DNA from: [Flexibacter] sp. ATCC 35208
GTDB taxonomy: Bacteria > Bacteroidota > Bacteroidia > Chitinophagales > Chitinophagaceae
Direction of reading: 5' to 3'
DNA length: 34,929 nt
Assembly (NCBI RefSeq): GCF_001975825.1
Contig: NZ_MTKN01000011.1
Location: forward strand, 1 to 34,929
The notes below the pieces were generated by a model. The model ran no database searches. It worked only from the letters and a program-made list of their open reading frames with translations, and was not told where the DNA came from. This document shows, piece after piece, positions 5,682-14,351 of the stretch (its first letter is position 1; each line of letters starts with the position of its first letter). The position numbers were made by a program, and so were the translations under genes.

Positions 5682-8600
5682 TCAGAAGTCAACTCCCATA
5701 CCAAAATACCAGATCGGACTTCCTCTAAAGAACGCAATCGCCGGCCATCCCGCATCAACTCTCAGGAAATACCCTGCAATGGTTGTTCTCGCACCAAATC
5801 CATATCCTCCTACAAACGGCCCAAGGAAACCTTCTTTCACCTTCACACTAATCGTTCCATCACTACCAGTATAATAAGTATAATTCGCATCCTTAAAGCT
5901 CAGCTTCTCATTCCATGCTGTACCAATATCAATAAACTGTGTCAGCTGGAAGTTCCTCAACAACGCTGAGTTAATCGGCCTTTGCAGGAATGTTGCAAAC
6001 ACTGGCAAGCGTAACTCAGAGTTAAACACCATCACGTTATTACCATTCTTTGCATTCTGCTTATATCCACGCAGCGGCGTAGCCAGCGTCTGATAAGCAT
6101 AACTTGCATTTGTCGCTACCGGTGTATTTGTATTGATCTTAGGATTCAGCCAGTTGTCCGTACCACCTAAATAATACAACAGCTTCCTGGTACCCCATGA
6201 CACATCCATAGAGAAACGGGTGGCCCAGATAAAGTTACGATAGATAGACTCATAGTGACGGGCATCGATCCCCATGTTGTAAGTAAATCTACCCTTGCCG
6301 GTGGCATCTGTTGTTCCAAACGCCTCATTGATATTACCCGCTATTTTCGCCCATGCTTCACCATAGATCTTATACCTCGTACCATGCCAGATGTTGATGG
6401 CAGGATTGATGGTATTATCATACACATATTCCAAACGGCTCAGTACATATTTATCCTGGTAATCAGGCCATTTCAATGAGTTCTGGTCAGAAGCTGCAAT
6501 CACAAACTTATCTACACGGTAACCTACCTGCAGACGAATGCTGCGTGCTTCGTCAAACGGATATTTCACCTCTACCTGCCACAGGTTTGTCTTCATCTTG
6601 GCAGGATAATCAATCAGCACAGTTCCTGAACTATCTGTACCAGTACCTGTATATTTCGCCACCTTACGGTAGTAAGTGAATTTATAGTCAAAGCGTTTTT
6701 TCAGATAAGAAGCAGAGAGGAAGTACTCTGTACCATCCAGTGAAGATGGAATGCGGAAACCACCATTGATCTTGATATCTTCCATCAGGTCACTCACTCC
6801 TAAACGGATCATACCATTCAGCGGATCTGACAACTGGATCGGACCAGAAGGCTGCCCGGTAAACGGCTGATACCTGTTCACCAATACAGAGTTATCCAGT
6901 TGCAGGATGAGGTAGTCAGAAGCAAATTTCCACTTGTAAGGCAGCAGCTTCGCTTTCTTCAGCAATGGCTCAATAGGTATTTTGATCGGATTACCATTGC
7001 CAGACATATCTGCGGTTGCATTGTTGCCGGTAAGATTTCTATTGGTAGTATCCTGCGGCTCATTGCCAAACTCACTCTGGAAGAAGTCATTATGTTTTAC
7101 TGTATCCTTCTTAGGCGCCTGTGGACTTTTGTAAGTAGGCAGTCCCAGCCGGATACTATCCTGGTGCATTACATACGCACGATAAGCCGTAGGGCGATCG
7201 CTCACATTACGCTTCTTTAGGGAAATGGTATCTACTTTCAGCTTCTGCAGGATCTTATAGCCATATTGCTGGATCACCTGGGAAACCTCGCTTTGATCGC
7301 CGGCGCCCCTTGTTTCCTTAATACCATAAGAATAGTTGCTGAGTGGGAAAGTATAAGTAGAGTCTTTCGTAATAGATACCGCCATCACACTATCTGGTGC
7401 ATTGGCACCATATTCCTGCAGGGCAGAATCCAGTTCCAATGGATCCGGGTTATGCAGGATCTCATTACCTACAAAGAAGAGGGAGTCAACTCCGGCTCTT
7501 TCTGTCCTGAAGAAACCGGCATAACGGTTACGGATACCGTTAGCGTCGGATACAAAGGTAAAGTGTGTGGTATTATATTGAAGCGGGTTGCGTGCATCAC
7601 CATATTTCATATTGGAAAGCTGGGTGATTTGTTTGTCCGCGCTCTTGTTCCAGTTGTCAACCAGGAAGATGTTGTAATGTCCTGCCGGCAGGGTGGTATC
7701 ACCACCTTTGGCAGTAGGTGAAGGCCTGTTGGAAGAGAAGATGATACCGCTCTTACCTGGGAAGGCTACGAAAGACGGATCGAGGTCGTCATACACATCG
7801 TTAGTAATCTGTTCGATCGTATTCTTGTTGATGCTGTAAACGTAGATATCAGTATGACCATTTTTCACAGCGGAGAGCAACAGTGAGTTATCGAATTCGA
7901 AGAAGTACTTCATATCGATCACCCTGTCAAACTTATTCAGGTCATATTTCATTCTTGTTTTGGTGATCAGGTCATATACCATCAGTTTGGTCATGCCTTC
8001 TGATTCGTATACGATAGCGAGGCGGTTACCTTTCTGGTTCCATGCCAGCAGCGGGTAGTTAGGATCCATTTGGTTTGCCTGCATACGCACACCGTTCTTC
8101 AGCAGGGTGGTAGGATTGTCTTCACCCGTCTGCAACTGTACTTTGTAAAATCCTTTGGTATAAGATACAACAGCAAAGCTGGCATTCTTAGGATTGGCCT
8201 GGAAGCGGAAGTAATCGGTTTTACCCAGTTCTTTCACGGCAATGGTACGGCCTTTGGTCGATTGGCGACGGCGGCGGTTATCGTCCTGATAGCGCTTGGT
8301 GTTGTATACGAAGAAGTCTTTCAGGGCAGCTTTAGGCTTGGTGTTCAGCACCTGCTCAAAGCCTTTTTTCAGACCCCTGTTAATGCGGGAGATATACATG
8401 AGGTAAGGAACAGCGTCTTTACCATATTTACTTTCTACATAATACCAGAACGCATGGCCAGCTAGTAGAGGTTGTTCGTAGGCGAACTGGTAAAAGTTTT
8501 TATACTTGTTGGACTGTACAGCATCTTTGAGCTGATCGTCGAGGGTGGTGTTCCAGTTTTCAGCAGCATATGCAATGAATCCATCTGTGTACCACTTTGG

Positions 8601-9107
8601 AAAGTCGATCAGTACTGCATTGCCTGCGAACTCACCAATATCTTCTCCGAACAGGAGGTTTTCAAGCATCACACGGGCAATACCCTGGCGGATGAGGGAA
8701 CGCAGGTGCTCATGGTTGCCATCAAAGTATACTATCAGCTTATTCCCCACCAGCTTGGTTACCCCACCGGTGTTTTGCCAGTCAACGCCAATGCCTATAT
8801 TTGATTGCTTCATTTCCCCAAAGGAATTGTATACAACGATGTTCACTTTCTGACGGAAGGTGAACTCCATAAACTCTTCCAGCTGGGGTAACTCCTTTTC
8901 TGCAACCTGAGCGACGTATTTCCCCAACTCAAGACCGTTTTGGCTGAAATAAGTATTGAAATGGCTGGTTTGATAGTAACGCCATTTAAAGTTCTTATGC
9001 TGTATGCGGTTCTGTCCAAATTCCACGCTATTGGTCTGCGCCATGAGGAGAAACGGGCCAAGTAATAGGGTACCGGTAAATAATAACCTGGTAATAAGTC
9101 TGTTCAT
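5682..9107 (-). CDS. exported pseudo-peptidase / TolB-like propeller / BamA-like barrel protein
   Basis: A signal peptide (residues 1-24, ending LLMAQ) starts this 1141-residue protein. Residues about 40-260 resemble the gluzincin-like peptidase-MA domain, but the zinc motif HExxH is replaced by QGIAR (141-145) in LIRQGIARVM, and the distal glutamate of W-x-x-E-G is aspartate (WYTDGF, 172-177), so it should be catalytically dead. Residues about 290-560 have repeats of the TolB/PD40 propeller kind (for example KSGIIFSSNRPS). A linker with low-complexity stretches leads to a C-terminal region (about 760-1141) rich in alternating aromatic strands, with GGYGFGART and a terminal FGMGVDF, typical of an Omp85/surface-antigen barrel. 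It is probably an outer-membrane protein; its role is not known. Confidence 0.8.
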   Translation of the reverse strand: MNRLITRLLFTGTLLLGPFLLMAQTNSVEFGQNRIQHKNFKWRYYQTSHFNTYFSQNGLELGKYVAQVAEKELPQLEEFMEFTFRQKVNIVVYNSFGEMKQSNIGIGVDWQNTGGVTKLVGNKLIVYFDGNHEHLRSLIRQGIARVMLENLLFGEDIGEFAGNAVLIDFPKWYTDGFIAYAAENWNTTLDDQLKDAVQSNKYKNFYQFAYEQPLLAGHAFWYYVESKYGKDAVPYLMYISRINRGLKKGFEQVLNTKPKAALKDFFVYNTKRYQDDNRRRRQSTKGRTIAVKELGKTDYFRFQANPKNASFAVVSYTKGFYKVQLQTGEDNPTTLLKNGVRMQANQMDPNYPLLAWNQKGNRLAIVYESEGMTKLMVYDLITKTRMKYDLNKFDRVIDMKYFFEFDNSLLLSAVKNGHTDIYVYSINKNTIEQITNDVYDDLDPSFVAFPGKSGIIFSSNRPSPTAKGGDTTLPAGHYNIFLVDNWNKSADKQITQLSNMKYGDARNPLQYNTTHFTFVSDANGIRNRYAGFFRTERAGVDSLFFVGNEILHNPDPLELDSALQEYGANAPDSVMAVSITKDSTYTFPLSNYSYGIKETRGAGDQSEVSQVIQQYGYKILQKLKVDTISLKKRNVSDRPTAYRAYVMHQDSIRLGLPTYKSPQAPKKDTVKHNDFFQSEFGNEPQDTTNRNLTGNNATADMSGNGNPIKIPIEPLLKKAKLLPYKWKFASDYLILQLDNSVLVNRYQPFTGQPSGPIQLSDPLNGMIRLGVSDLMEDIKINGGFRIPSSLDGTEYFLSASYLKKRFDYKFTYYRKVAKYTGTGTDSSGTVLIDYPAKMKTNLWQVEVKYPFDEARSIRLQVGYRVDKFVIAASDQNSLKWPDYQDKYVLSRLEYVYDNTINPAINIWHGTRYKIYGEAWAKIAGNINEAFGTTDATGKGRFTYNMGIDARHYESIYRNFIWATRFSMDVSWGTRKLLYYLGGTDNWLNPKINTNTPVATNASYAYQTLATPLRGYKQNAKNGNNVMVFNSELRLPVFATFLQRPINSALLRNFQLTQFIDIGTAWNEKLSFKDANYTYYTGSDGTISVKVKEGFLGPFVGGYGFGARTTIAGYFLRVDAGWPAIAFFRGSPIWYFGMGVDF

Positions 9108-9163
9108 ACAGAAAGTATTGATAATATTGCGTTCTTAATTAAAAGTAACAAAAATCGGTAACA

Positions 9164-9799
9164 ATGCTTGAAATCAAACATTTCACCTTTAATCCGTTTC
9201 AGGAAAATACCTATTTGCTCTTAAACGAAAAAAAGGAATGTATAATTATAGACCCGGGCTGTTATTTTGAGTCGGAAAGAAAAGAATTACTAACATATAT
9301 CGAAAAAGAGGGACTAAATGTTACCCGCTTGTTGAATACGCACTGTCATCTGGACCATATTTTTGGTAATAAACTGGTGGCTGATACGTATGGAGTGGGG
9401 CTTGAGATCCATCCGCTGGATGCAGTGGTGTTGGAGCGCTCACCGGAATTAGGGCAGATGTATGGGGTACCCTTTGAGGCTTCGCCGGCACCGGCCAGGT
9501 ATTTTGAAGATGGGGAAAAGATACAGTTTGGAGATAATGAGCTGGAGGTGTTGTTGACACCAGGGCATTCTCCCGGAAGTGTATGTTTTTATTGCGCAAA
9601 GCAGGGGTTTGTGATTGGTGGGGATGTGCTGTTTTACCAGAGTGTAGGTCGTACTGACCTGCCTGGTGGTGATCATCAAACTTTAATTAACAGTATAGAG
9701 ACGAAATTGTTCGTATTGCCGGATGAAGTAAGTGTTTGGCCCGGTCATGGAAAAGAGACGACGATAGGGTATGAGAAGAAGCATAATCCGTTCCTGTAA
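9164..9799 (+). CDS. MBL-fold metallo-hydrolase (glyoxalase II-like)
   Basis: This 211-residue enzyme is a compact metallo-beta-lactamase-fold hydrolase. All metal ligands are visible: H60-x-H62-x-D64-H65 in THCHLDH, H135 in TPGHSPGS, D154 in IGGDVLF and H195 in WPGHGKET. It lacks the C-terminal helical domain of true glyoxalase II, matching the shorter YcbL/GloC-like group that cleaves S-lactoylglutathione or other thioesters; the substrate here is undetermined. It is divergent from the large outer-membrane gene and convergent with the flippase gene, with a pair of long hairpins between. The coding strand is G-rich at wobble positions, unlike the next + strand stretch. Confidence 0.88.
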   Translation: MLEIKHFTFNPFQENTYLLLNEKKECIIIDPGCYFESERKELLTYIEKEGLNVTRLLNTHCHLDHIFGNKLVADTYGVGLEIHPLDAVVLERSPELGQMYGVPFEASPAPARYFEDGEKIQFGDNELEVLLTPGHSPGSVCFYCAKQGFVIGGDVLFYQSVGRTDLPGGDHQTLINSIETKLFVLPDEVSVWPGHGKETTIGYEKKHNPFL

Positions 9800-9801
9800 T
9801 C

Positions 9802-9848
9802 TCCGGATTTTTTGGTGATTGGCTCAGCCAATCACCAAAAAATCCGGA
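9802..9848. terminator. 23-bp near-continuous palindrome (first of a pair)
   Basis: Arms 9802-9824 and 9826-9848 are perfectly complementary about one unpaired base at 9825. It lies three bases after the MBL-hydrolase stop codon, between convergent genes, and contains a T6 run in the left arm and A6 in the right. Confidence 0.75.
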
Positions 9849-9850
9849 CC

Positions 9851-9893
9851 GCGTCCAGATGGGACAGAGCTTCGCTCTGTCCCATCTGGACGC
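9851..9893. terminator. 20-bp perfect hairpin (second of a pair)
   Basis: Arms GCGTCCAGATGGGACAGAGC (9851-9870) and 9874-9893 pair perfectly around TTC. It lies just downstream of the flippase stop codon and, with the preceding palindrome, insulates the two convergent genes. Confidence 0.75.
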
Positions 9894-9906
9894 AAAAATG
9901 CCAGAA

Positions 9907-11427
9907 CTATAATTTCGCAATAAACCTCCCCACCACCGGCAACCTCCCAAACTCCTTCTTCTCCATTTTCAACAGGAACCACACATACGCCAAAAACAAC
10001 ACCGTCGCCACCAGCAAATTCCCCGGCTTTGCCGCATACACATCACCCGGAGACAAAATCGTCCTGTTTAGCAAATCAAACACATAATACACCAATACCG
10101 CACTTCCTATATAAGTGATAATCTTTGGCAAATGATAAGGAATAGGATAATGCTTCTGTCCCCATGAATAGCAAATCGCCATCTGTATAAAATAGCATAC
10201 CATGGTAGCCAGCGCCGCACCGAAATAACCGAATATCGGAATCCACCACCAGTTAAAGAAGAACGTAGCCGCCGCTGTGATCAGGGTAATAACCGCCCCG
10301 CTCTTCGTCTTGTCTGTCAGCTTAAACCAAATAGTCAGGTTATAATAAATACCCAGGAACATATTTGCCAGCAACAACACCGGTACTATCTTCATACCTG
10401 GATAGTACACTGGTTTCCGCAGGAAGATCTTCCATATATTCAGATAAAGACTCACGAATAAGAACATAAAACACAACAGGATGACGAACAATTTCATAAT
10501 CCTCGCGTACGTTCGCTGTGGATCTTTCCCCTCTGCCTGCTTAAAAAAGAAAGGCTCCGCCCCTAACTTGAAAGCTTGTATGAACATCGTGATCAGGATC
10601 GCCAGTTTATAGTTGGCGGCATAGATACCGATCAGCTGTTTCTTCACTTCCATATTATTCCCTGGCAGGAATTCCGGCAGGAACCAGGCCCTGTCAAACG
10701 TTTCGTTTACCATACCTGCCATCCCAAAGATGACCAGTGGCAATGAATAGTTGAGGATCTTCTTCCAAAGGGTGAAATCGAAGTTGGGCTTTATCTTCAG
10801 TAATTGTGGTAAAAATAATAATAAGGTCACCCCACTCCCCAGCATATTGCTCATGTAAATGAACCCTACCTGGTTGCTGGTATTCACTACATTAGGAGCA
10901 AACTTAGGCAGTACGACCAAAAAGAAGATATTGAACAGGATCGTGGTAATAATACCTGACAGGCGGATCATGGCATACCTGATAGGCCGGTTTTCCAATC
11001 GCAACTGGGCAAAAGGAATCGCCGTGAGCGCATCAAATGCCATAATTAATACCACCCATGTATAAAACCAGGGATGCCCTTTCAATCCCCCCAGTGAACC
11101 CATGTAAGAATTGATGACCGTTCCCCGCATCAGGAGCAGCAGTATAGTAAAACCAATAGTGGTAAAAATAAGGGAAAACATAGATGTACTCAGCACCTGC
11201 GTCTTGTTCTCCTGCTTGGCAAAGCGGAAGAAGGCCGTCTCCATCCCATACGTGAGAATAATATTCATGAAAGGGACATAGGCATATACAGTAGACATTT
11301 CCCCATATGCCGCCTGGGTCATTAATTCCAGGTAAAGGGGAGTCAGAAAGTAATTCAGCAACTTGCTAGCGATGTTACTAAAGCCGTAATAGATGGTCTG
11401 TCCTGCCAGTGATTTAATACTACTCAA
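9907..11427 (-). CDS. polysaccharide flippase (Wzx/MOP superfamily)
   Basis: The 506-residue protein is a polytopic membrane protein with about 14 helices and the usual N-terminal LAGQTIYYGFSNIASKLLNY of oligosaccharide flippases, which move undecaprenyl-linked glycan units across the inner membrane. A charged cytosolic segment (EGKDPQRTYARIMK) precedes the second half, as in this family. The start is TTG at 11427: an in-frame TAA lies five codons upstream and the next ATG would remove the first helix, so TTG is favoured. A TAATTTTG box lies at 11443-11450 just before it. arfB is 25 bp upstream on the same strand. No glycosyltransferases lie beside it, so it is not part of a visible surface-glycan cluster. 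Confidence 0.85.
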   Translation of the reverse strand: MSSIKSLAGQTIYYGFSNIASKLLNYFLTPLYLELMTQAAYGEMSTVYAYVPFMNIILTYGMETAFFRFAKQENKTQVLSTSMFSLIFTTIGFTILLLLMRGTVINSYMGSLGGLKGHPWFYTWVVLIMAFDALTAIPFAQLRLENRPIRYAMIRLSGIITTILFNIFFLVVLPKFAPNVVNTSNQVGFIYMSNMLGSGVTLLLFLPQLLKIKPNFDFTLWKKILNYSLPLVIFGMAGMVNETFDRAWFLPEFLPGNNMEVKKQLIGIYAANYKLAILITMFIQAFKLGAEPFFFKQAEGKDPQRTYARIMKLFVILLCFMFLFVSLYLNIWKIFLRKPVYYPGMKIVPVLLLANMFLGIYYNLTIWFKLTDKTKSGAVITLITAAATFFFNWWWIPIFGYFGAALATMVCYFIQMAICYSWGQKHYPIPYHLPKIITYIGSAVLVYYVFDLLNRTILSPGDVYAAKPGNLLVATVLFLAYVWFLLKMEKKEFGRLPVVGRFIAKL

Positions 11428-11442
11428 TGCCCTGTATTTTTA

Positions 11443-11450
11443 CCAAAATT
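11443..11450 (-). promoter_or_regulatory. -7 promoter box TAATTTTG for the flippase
   Basis: Read on the minus strand this matches TAnnTTTG exactly and lies 15 nt before the TTG start codon of the flippase, just beyond the arfB stop codon. The flippase may therefore be transcribed on its own. Confidence 0.4.
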
Positions 11451-11452
11451 AA

Positions 11453-11851
11453 CTATTCCAGCCCTTTCCGGCGAAGCTGTTTTTTGTCAGATTGTATTTT
11501 CTTCAGATTTAGCCGCTTTTCTTTGGCAGCTCTGGAAGGTTTGGTAGCGACGCGTTTTTTAGGTCTGATCATCGCTTTCTGTACCAGATCGTTCATTTTT
11601 TTGATCACCAGCTGCTTGTTGCCCAGCTGTGTCCGTTCCTCCTGCGATTTAACCTGAACCAGGCCTTCACTCGTCAATCGGTGGGCTAATTTTTCTAATA
11701 CAAGGGCTTTCTGTTCGGGGGTTAACAATTGGGATGTTGCTACATCAAAGTACCCCTCTACCATAGTTTCTACCTTGTTCACATTTTGTCCGCCCTTACC
11801 TCCGCTGCGTGCAGTTCGGAAAGTAATCTCGGGCGTGAGATCGAGGTCCAT
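11453..11851 (-). CDS. arfB: alternative ribosome-rescue factor / peptidyl-tRNA hydrolase ArfB
   Basis: The 132-residue protein has the class I release-factor catalytic loop GGQ (residues 20-22) in RSGGKGGQNVNKVET, followed by a small alpha/beta domain and a long, strongly basic C-terminal tail (RAAKEKRLNLKKIQSDKKQL). That is the ArfB (YaeJ) design: the tail enters the empty mRNA channel of stalled ribosomes and the GGQ loop hydrolyses the peptidyl-tRNA. Length fits the family (about 130-140). The start is ATG at 11851. It is divergent from the membrane-protein gene beginning near 12011 and is followed after 25 bp by the flippase gene on the same strand. Confidence 0.93.
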   Translation of the reverse strand: MDLDLTPEITFRTARSGGKGGQNVNKVETMVEGYFDVATSQLLTPEQKALVLEKLAHRLTSEGLVQVKSQEERTQLGNKQLVIKKMNDLVQKAMIRPKKRVATKPSRAAKEKRLNLKKIQSDKKQLRRKGLE

Positions 11852-12010
11852 TAAATTAACTTTTCTTTATAACTGTTTATTGTAATTTAATAAAGGTACA
11901 ATTATTACAAGTATTCAATGACCGGGCAGGCAAATGCGCGTGTTTCGCTGTCGCGGAATGAACCGTTGTCTGCTCTGTATGCACTGATACATAAACCCAA
12001 ACCCTTGACT

Positions 12011-13282
12011 ATGACATTTTTCAACCCTGCTCAACTCCGCGTTCTGAAATCCGGCTGGATTATAGCCGTCATTGCATGGCTGCTGTTTTTTGTTCCACAC
12101 GCACCGGGTTATATAGTCAACACACTCACGATTACAGGTCTGTTAAGCTGGGAATTTGTGGTGAGCCGCCGTTGGAAGGACTTTTTTATCATGGTATTGG
12201 TATCGGGCATTGCTTTTTCCCTGCAGCATATGCTCATGAACCATTTGCCGGATGGCAACCCTGCCGCCGCCGGGGCACTGGGTCACCTCAACCTGTTCGC
12301 GGCTTATATTGTCGCAATCACCACCCATTATCATCTAATGGGTATAGAAAATAAGTTCTCTGCGGGGCTGCTGGCTACCGCTATATTTTATTTACTGCCA
12401 AAGACGGGCAATCCTTTCAGCAGTAATTATCCTTTCACAGGAACTTTGAAAGAGGTGGTGTACCTGTCGTCTGCATTGGTCATACTGTACATGAAAGTGC
12501 TGTGTTATTATGTCATCCTGTTTCTGGTGGAAAACGGTTACCGTCTGCGTCATTTCATGGAGCGGCTTCCATCTAAGGTACAGGTATACAACAGGTGGGA
12601 ATACCTCTTTATGTGGATGGTATTGTTCTTTGGTTATATGGGTTGTATTGGTGACCTGAGTACCCGTGTGCGTATGCTTTTTGAAGGACAACAGATGCCG
12701 GAAGAATCTACGCCCATGAGTATTCTCTTTATGATCTCGTCTATCTTCTTTTTATATGTTGGGGCTATTATGCTACGCAATGTGATTACCGGCAGATCCT
12801 TGACTATCGGGCATTACAGCCCGTGGGTGTTGTTGTTACATTTGTTGCCTGTAGCAAATATTGGTGCAGCCATTTATTGTTTTTTAGCACCTGAAAAAAG
12901 AGAAACGCATATGAAAAATGCAGCGAGCTACCTGCAGGCAAAGCGACGGTATGCACGTATTGCAATGATTGTATTGGGTATCGTCATCACAGGTTATAAT
13001 ATTTATACCATGCTCTTTGTACCTACAGGTCTGCGGCTGGTGGCGATCAGTATACTTGCATTTTTATATTTACTCAAAATAGGTGCTTACCTGAAACTCT
13101 CTGCTGGTAAGGCATTTGTGTACATCGTGATCGGATTGAATATATTGACGGTAGCATATGCTTTCAATGATTACTTTATATTTTATCTTGCACTGATATA
13201 CCTGTATTATTATTTCTTAATTGAGACTTTCTATCCTGAACTGGAAGCAGAAGATATCATGGAGATTGCAGACAGGGAGTAA
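12011..13282 (+). CDS. polytopic membrane protein of unknown function
   Basis: The predicted 423-residue protein is very hydrophobic, with roughly eleven membrane helices (for example WIIAVIAWLLFFVPHAPGYI, FIMVLVSGIAFSL, SILFMISSIFFLYVGAIM, WVLLLHLLPVANIGAAIYCF) and a short acidic C-terminus (ELEAEDIMEIADRE). I recognise no named family. A longer frame begins with ATG at 11918; its extra 31 residues are polar and not signal-like, so the ATG at 12011, close to the first helix, is preferred but not proven. dtd follows after 15 bp and is probably in the same operon, though no functional link is apparent. Confidence 0.7.
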   Translation: MTFFNPAQLRVLKSGWIIAVIAWLLFFVPHAPGYIVNTLTITGLLSWEFVVSRRWKDFFIMVLVSGIAFSLQHMLMNHLPDGNPAAAGALGHLNLFAAYIVAITTHYHLMGIENKFSAGLLATAIFYLLPKTGNPFSSNYPFTGTLKEVVYLSSALVILYMKVLCYYVILFLVENGYRLRHFMERLPSKVQVYNRWEYLFMWMVLFFGYMGCIGDLSTRVRMLFEGQQMPEESTPMSILFMISSIFFLYVGAIMLRNVITGRSLTIGHYSPWVLLLHLLPVANIGAAIYCFLAPEKRETHMKNAASYLQAKRRYARIAMIVLGIVITGYNIYTMLFVPTGLRLVAISILAFLYLLKIGAYLKLSAGKAFVYIVIGLNILTVAYAFNDYFIFYLALIYLYYYFLIETFYPELEAEDIMEIADRE

Positions 13283-13297
13283 CTAAACAATTATATT

Positions 13298-13750
13298 ATG
13301 CGCGCAGTTATACAACGGGTAACCAGGGCCTCTGTGACCGTGGACGAGCAGACTACGGGTAGTATACAGACAGGCTTGCTGGTACTGTTAGGGATAGAAG
13401 ATGCTGACAATGCAGAAGACATTACATGGTTAAGTAATAAACTCGTCAATCTGCGGGTATTTGGTGATGCGGAGGGCGTGATGAACCTGTCGGTAAAAGA
13501 CGTAGATGGTGGTATACTATTAGTCAGTCAATTTACATTGTTCGCAGGGACAAAGAAAGGGAATCGTCCATCATATATCCGGGCGAGTAAGCCGGATATA
13601 GCCATACCATTGTATGAGCAGATGATACAGCAGTTGAGTCAGGATCTCGGCAAGCCGGTGGCTACTGGTATTTTCGGTGCTGATATGAAAGTAGATCTGC
13701 TGAACGATGGACCAGTTACAATATTGATCGATACAAAATCAAAGGAATAA
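13298..13750 (+). CDS. dtd: D-aminoacyl-tRNA deacylase
   Basis: This 150-residue protein carries both Dtd signatures: SQFTL (77-81) and NDGPVT (136-141, the NxGPxT cis-Pro loop of the partner subunit's active site), plus the N-terminal MRAVIQRVTRASV. The dimeric enzyme removes D-amino acids, and glycine mischarged on tRNA-Ala, by RNA-assisted hydrolysis in the cytoplasm. Length is exactly that of the family. It begins 15 bp after the preceding membrane-protein gene. A 13-bp stretch at its 3' end is duplicated 16 bp further on, spanning the stop codon. Confidence 0.96.
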   Translation: MRAVIQRVTRASVTVDEQTTGSIQTGLLVLLGIEDADNAEDITWLSNKLVNLRVFGDAEGVMNLSVKDVDGGILLVSQFTLFAGTKKGNRPSYIRASKPDIAIPLYEQMIQQLSQDLGKPVATGIFGADMKVDLLNDGPVTILIDTKSKE

Positions 13751-13764
13751 TAAATCAAAGGAAT
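13736..13764. repeat. small direct repeat over the dtd stop codon
   Basis: AAATCAAAGGAAT occurs at 13736-13748 and again at 13752-13764 (period 16), so the end of dtd is partly repeated just after its stop codon. Confidence 0.7.
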
Positions 13765-13800
13765 GTAAGGTAAGCCCAGCAGGCATTGGTTATCCTAAAT

Positions 13801-13825
13801 GCCGGCCGCAGGCCCACCCGCCCGG
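13801..13825. repeat. GC-rich triloop hairpin motif, copy 2
   Basis: GGCC-GCA-GGCC (13804-13814) inside a GCCGGCCGCAGGCC-CACCCGCCCGG context resembles the motifs after dgkA (5597) and mfd (21100). It lies 50 bp after the dtd stop codon. Confidence 0.45.
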
Positions 13826-13999
13826 AGAAATGAGGTTGTCATAAGTGACTCGATGGCGCTGAGAATTTCTTATACGAAAATTTTCTCCATCAGGTACCCG
13901 GGTAAATTTGGGTAAAAGTTATTTATGATATCCTCATTTTTTCGGCATTTAAACACAAAAGAAAATACAAAAACAAACCCAATAAGCAACTTCTAAAAC

Positions 14000-14326
14000 A
14001 TGACTATCAAAGAAGCGCAGGACCAGATCGACCACTGGATTAAAACAGTAGGCGTTCGTTATTTTAGTGAACTTACCAACATGGCTATCCTCACCGAAGA
14101 AGTCGGCGAAGTAGCCCGTATCATGGCCCGCAAATATGGTGACCAATCCTCTAAACCCTCCGACCTTCAAAAAGACCTCGCCGATGAGCTGGCCGACGTC
14201 ATGTGGGTACTCCTCACCATCGCCAACCAAACCGGCATCGACATGACCGATGCACTCACAAAGAACTTCGAAAAGAAGAACATCCGCGATGCCACCAGGC
14301 ACAAGGAAAATGAAAAATTACACTAG
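14000..14326 (+). CDS. MazG-like nucleotide pyrophosphohydrolase
   Basis: The 108-residue all-helical protein has the MazG-type metal-binding signature: E33-E34-x-x-E37 in LTEEVGEVARIM and E63-x-x-D66 in DELADVMWVL. Such enzymes hydrolyse (d)NTPs to NMP and pyrophosphate and serve as house-cleaning enzymes; the single short domain matches the MazG-like/dCTPase-type subgroup rather than full-length MazG. A weakly matching promoter region lies upstream in AT-rich DNA. The BrkB-family gene follows after 25 bp on the same strand. Wobble positions are very C-rich. Confidence 0.88.
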   Translation: MTIKEAQDQIDHWIKTVGVRYFSELTNMAILTEEVGEVARIMARKYGDQSSKPSDLQKDLADELADVMWVLLTIANQTGIDMTDALTKNFEKKNIRDATRHKENEKLH

Positions 14327-14351
14327 GCAGGTTTTTTGTTAAATCAACTAT

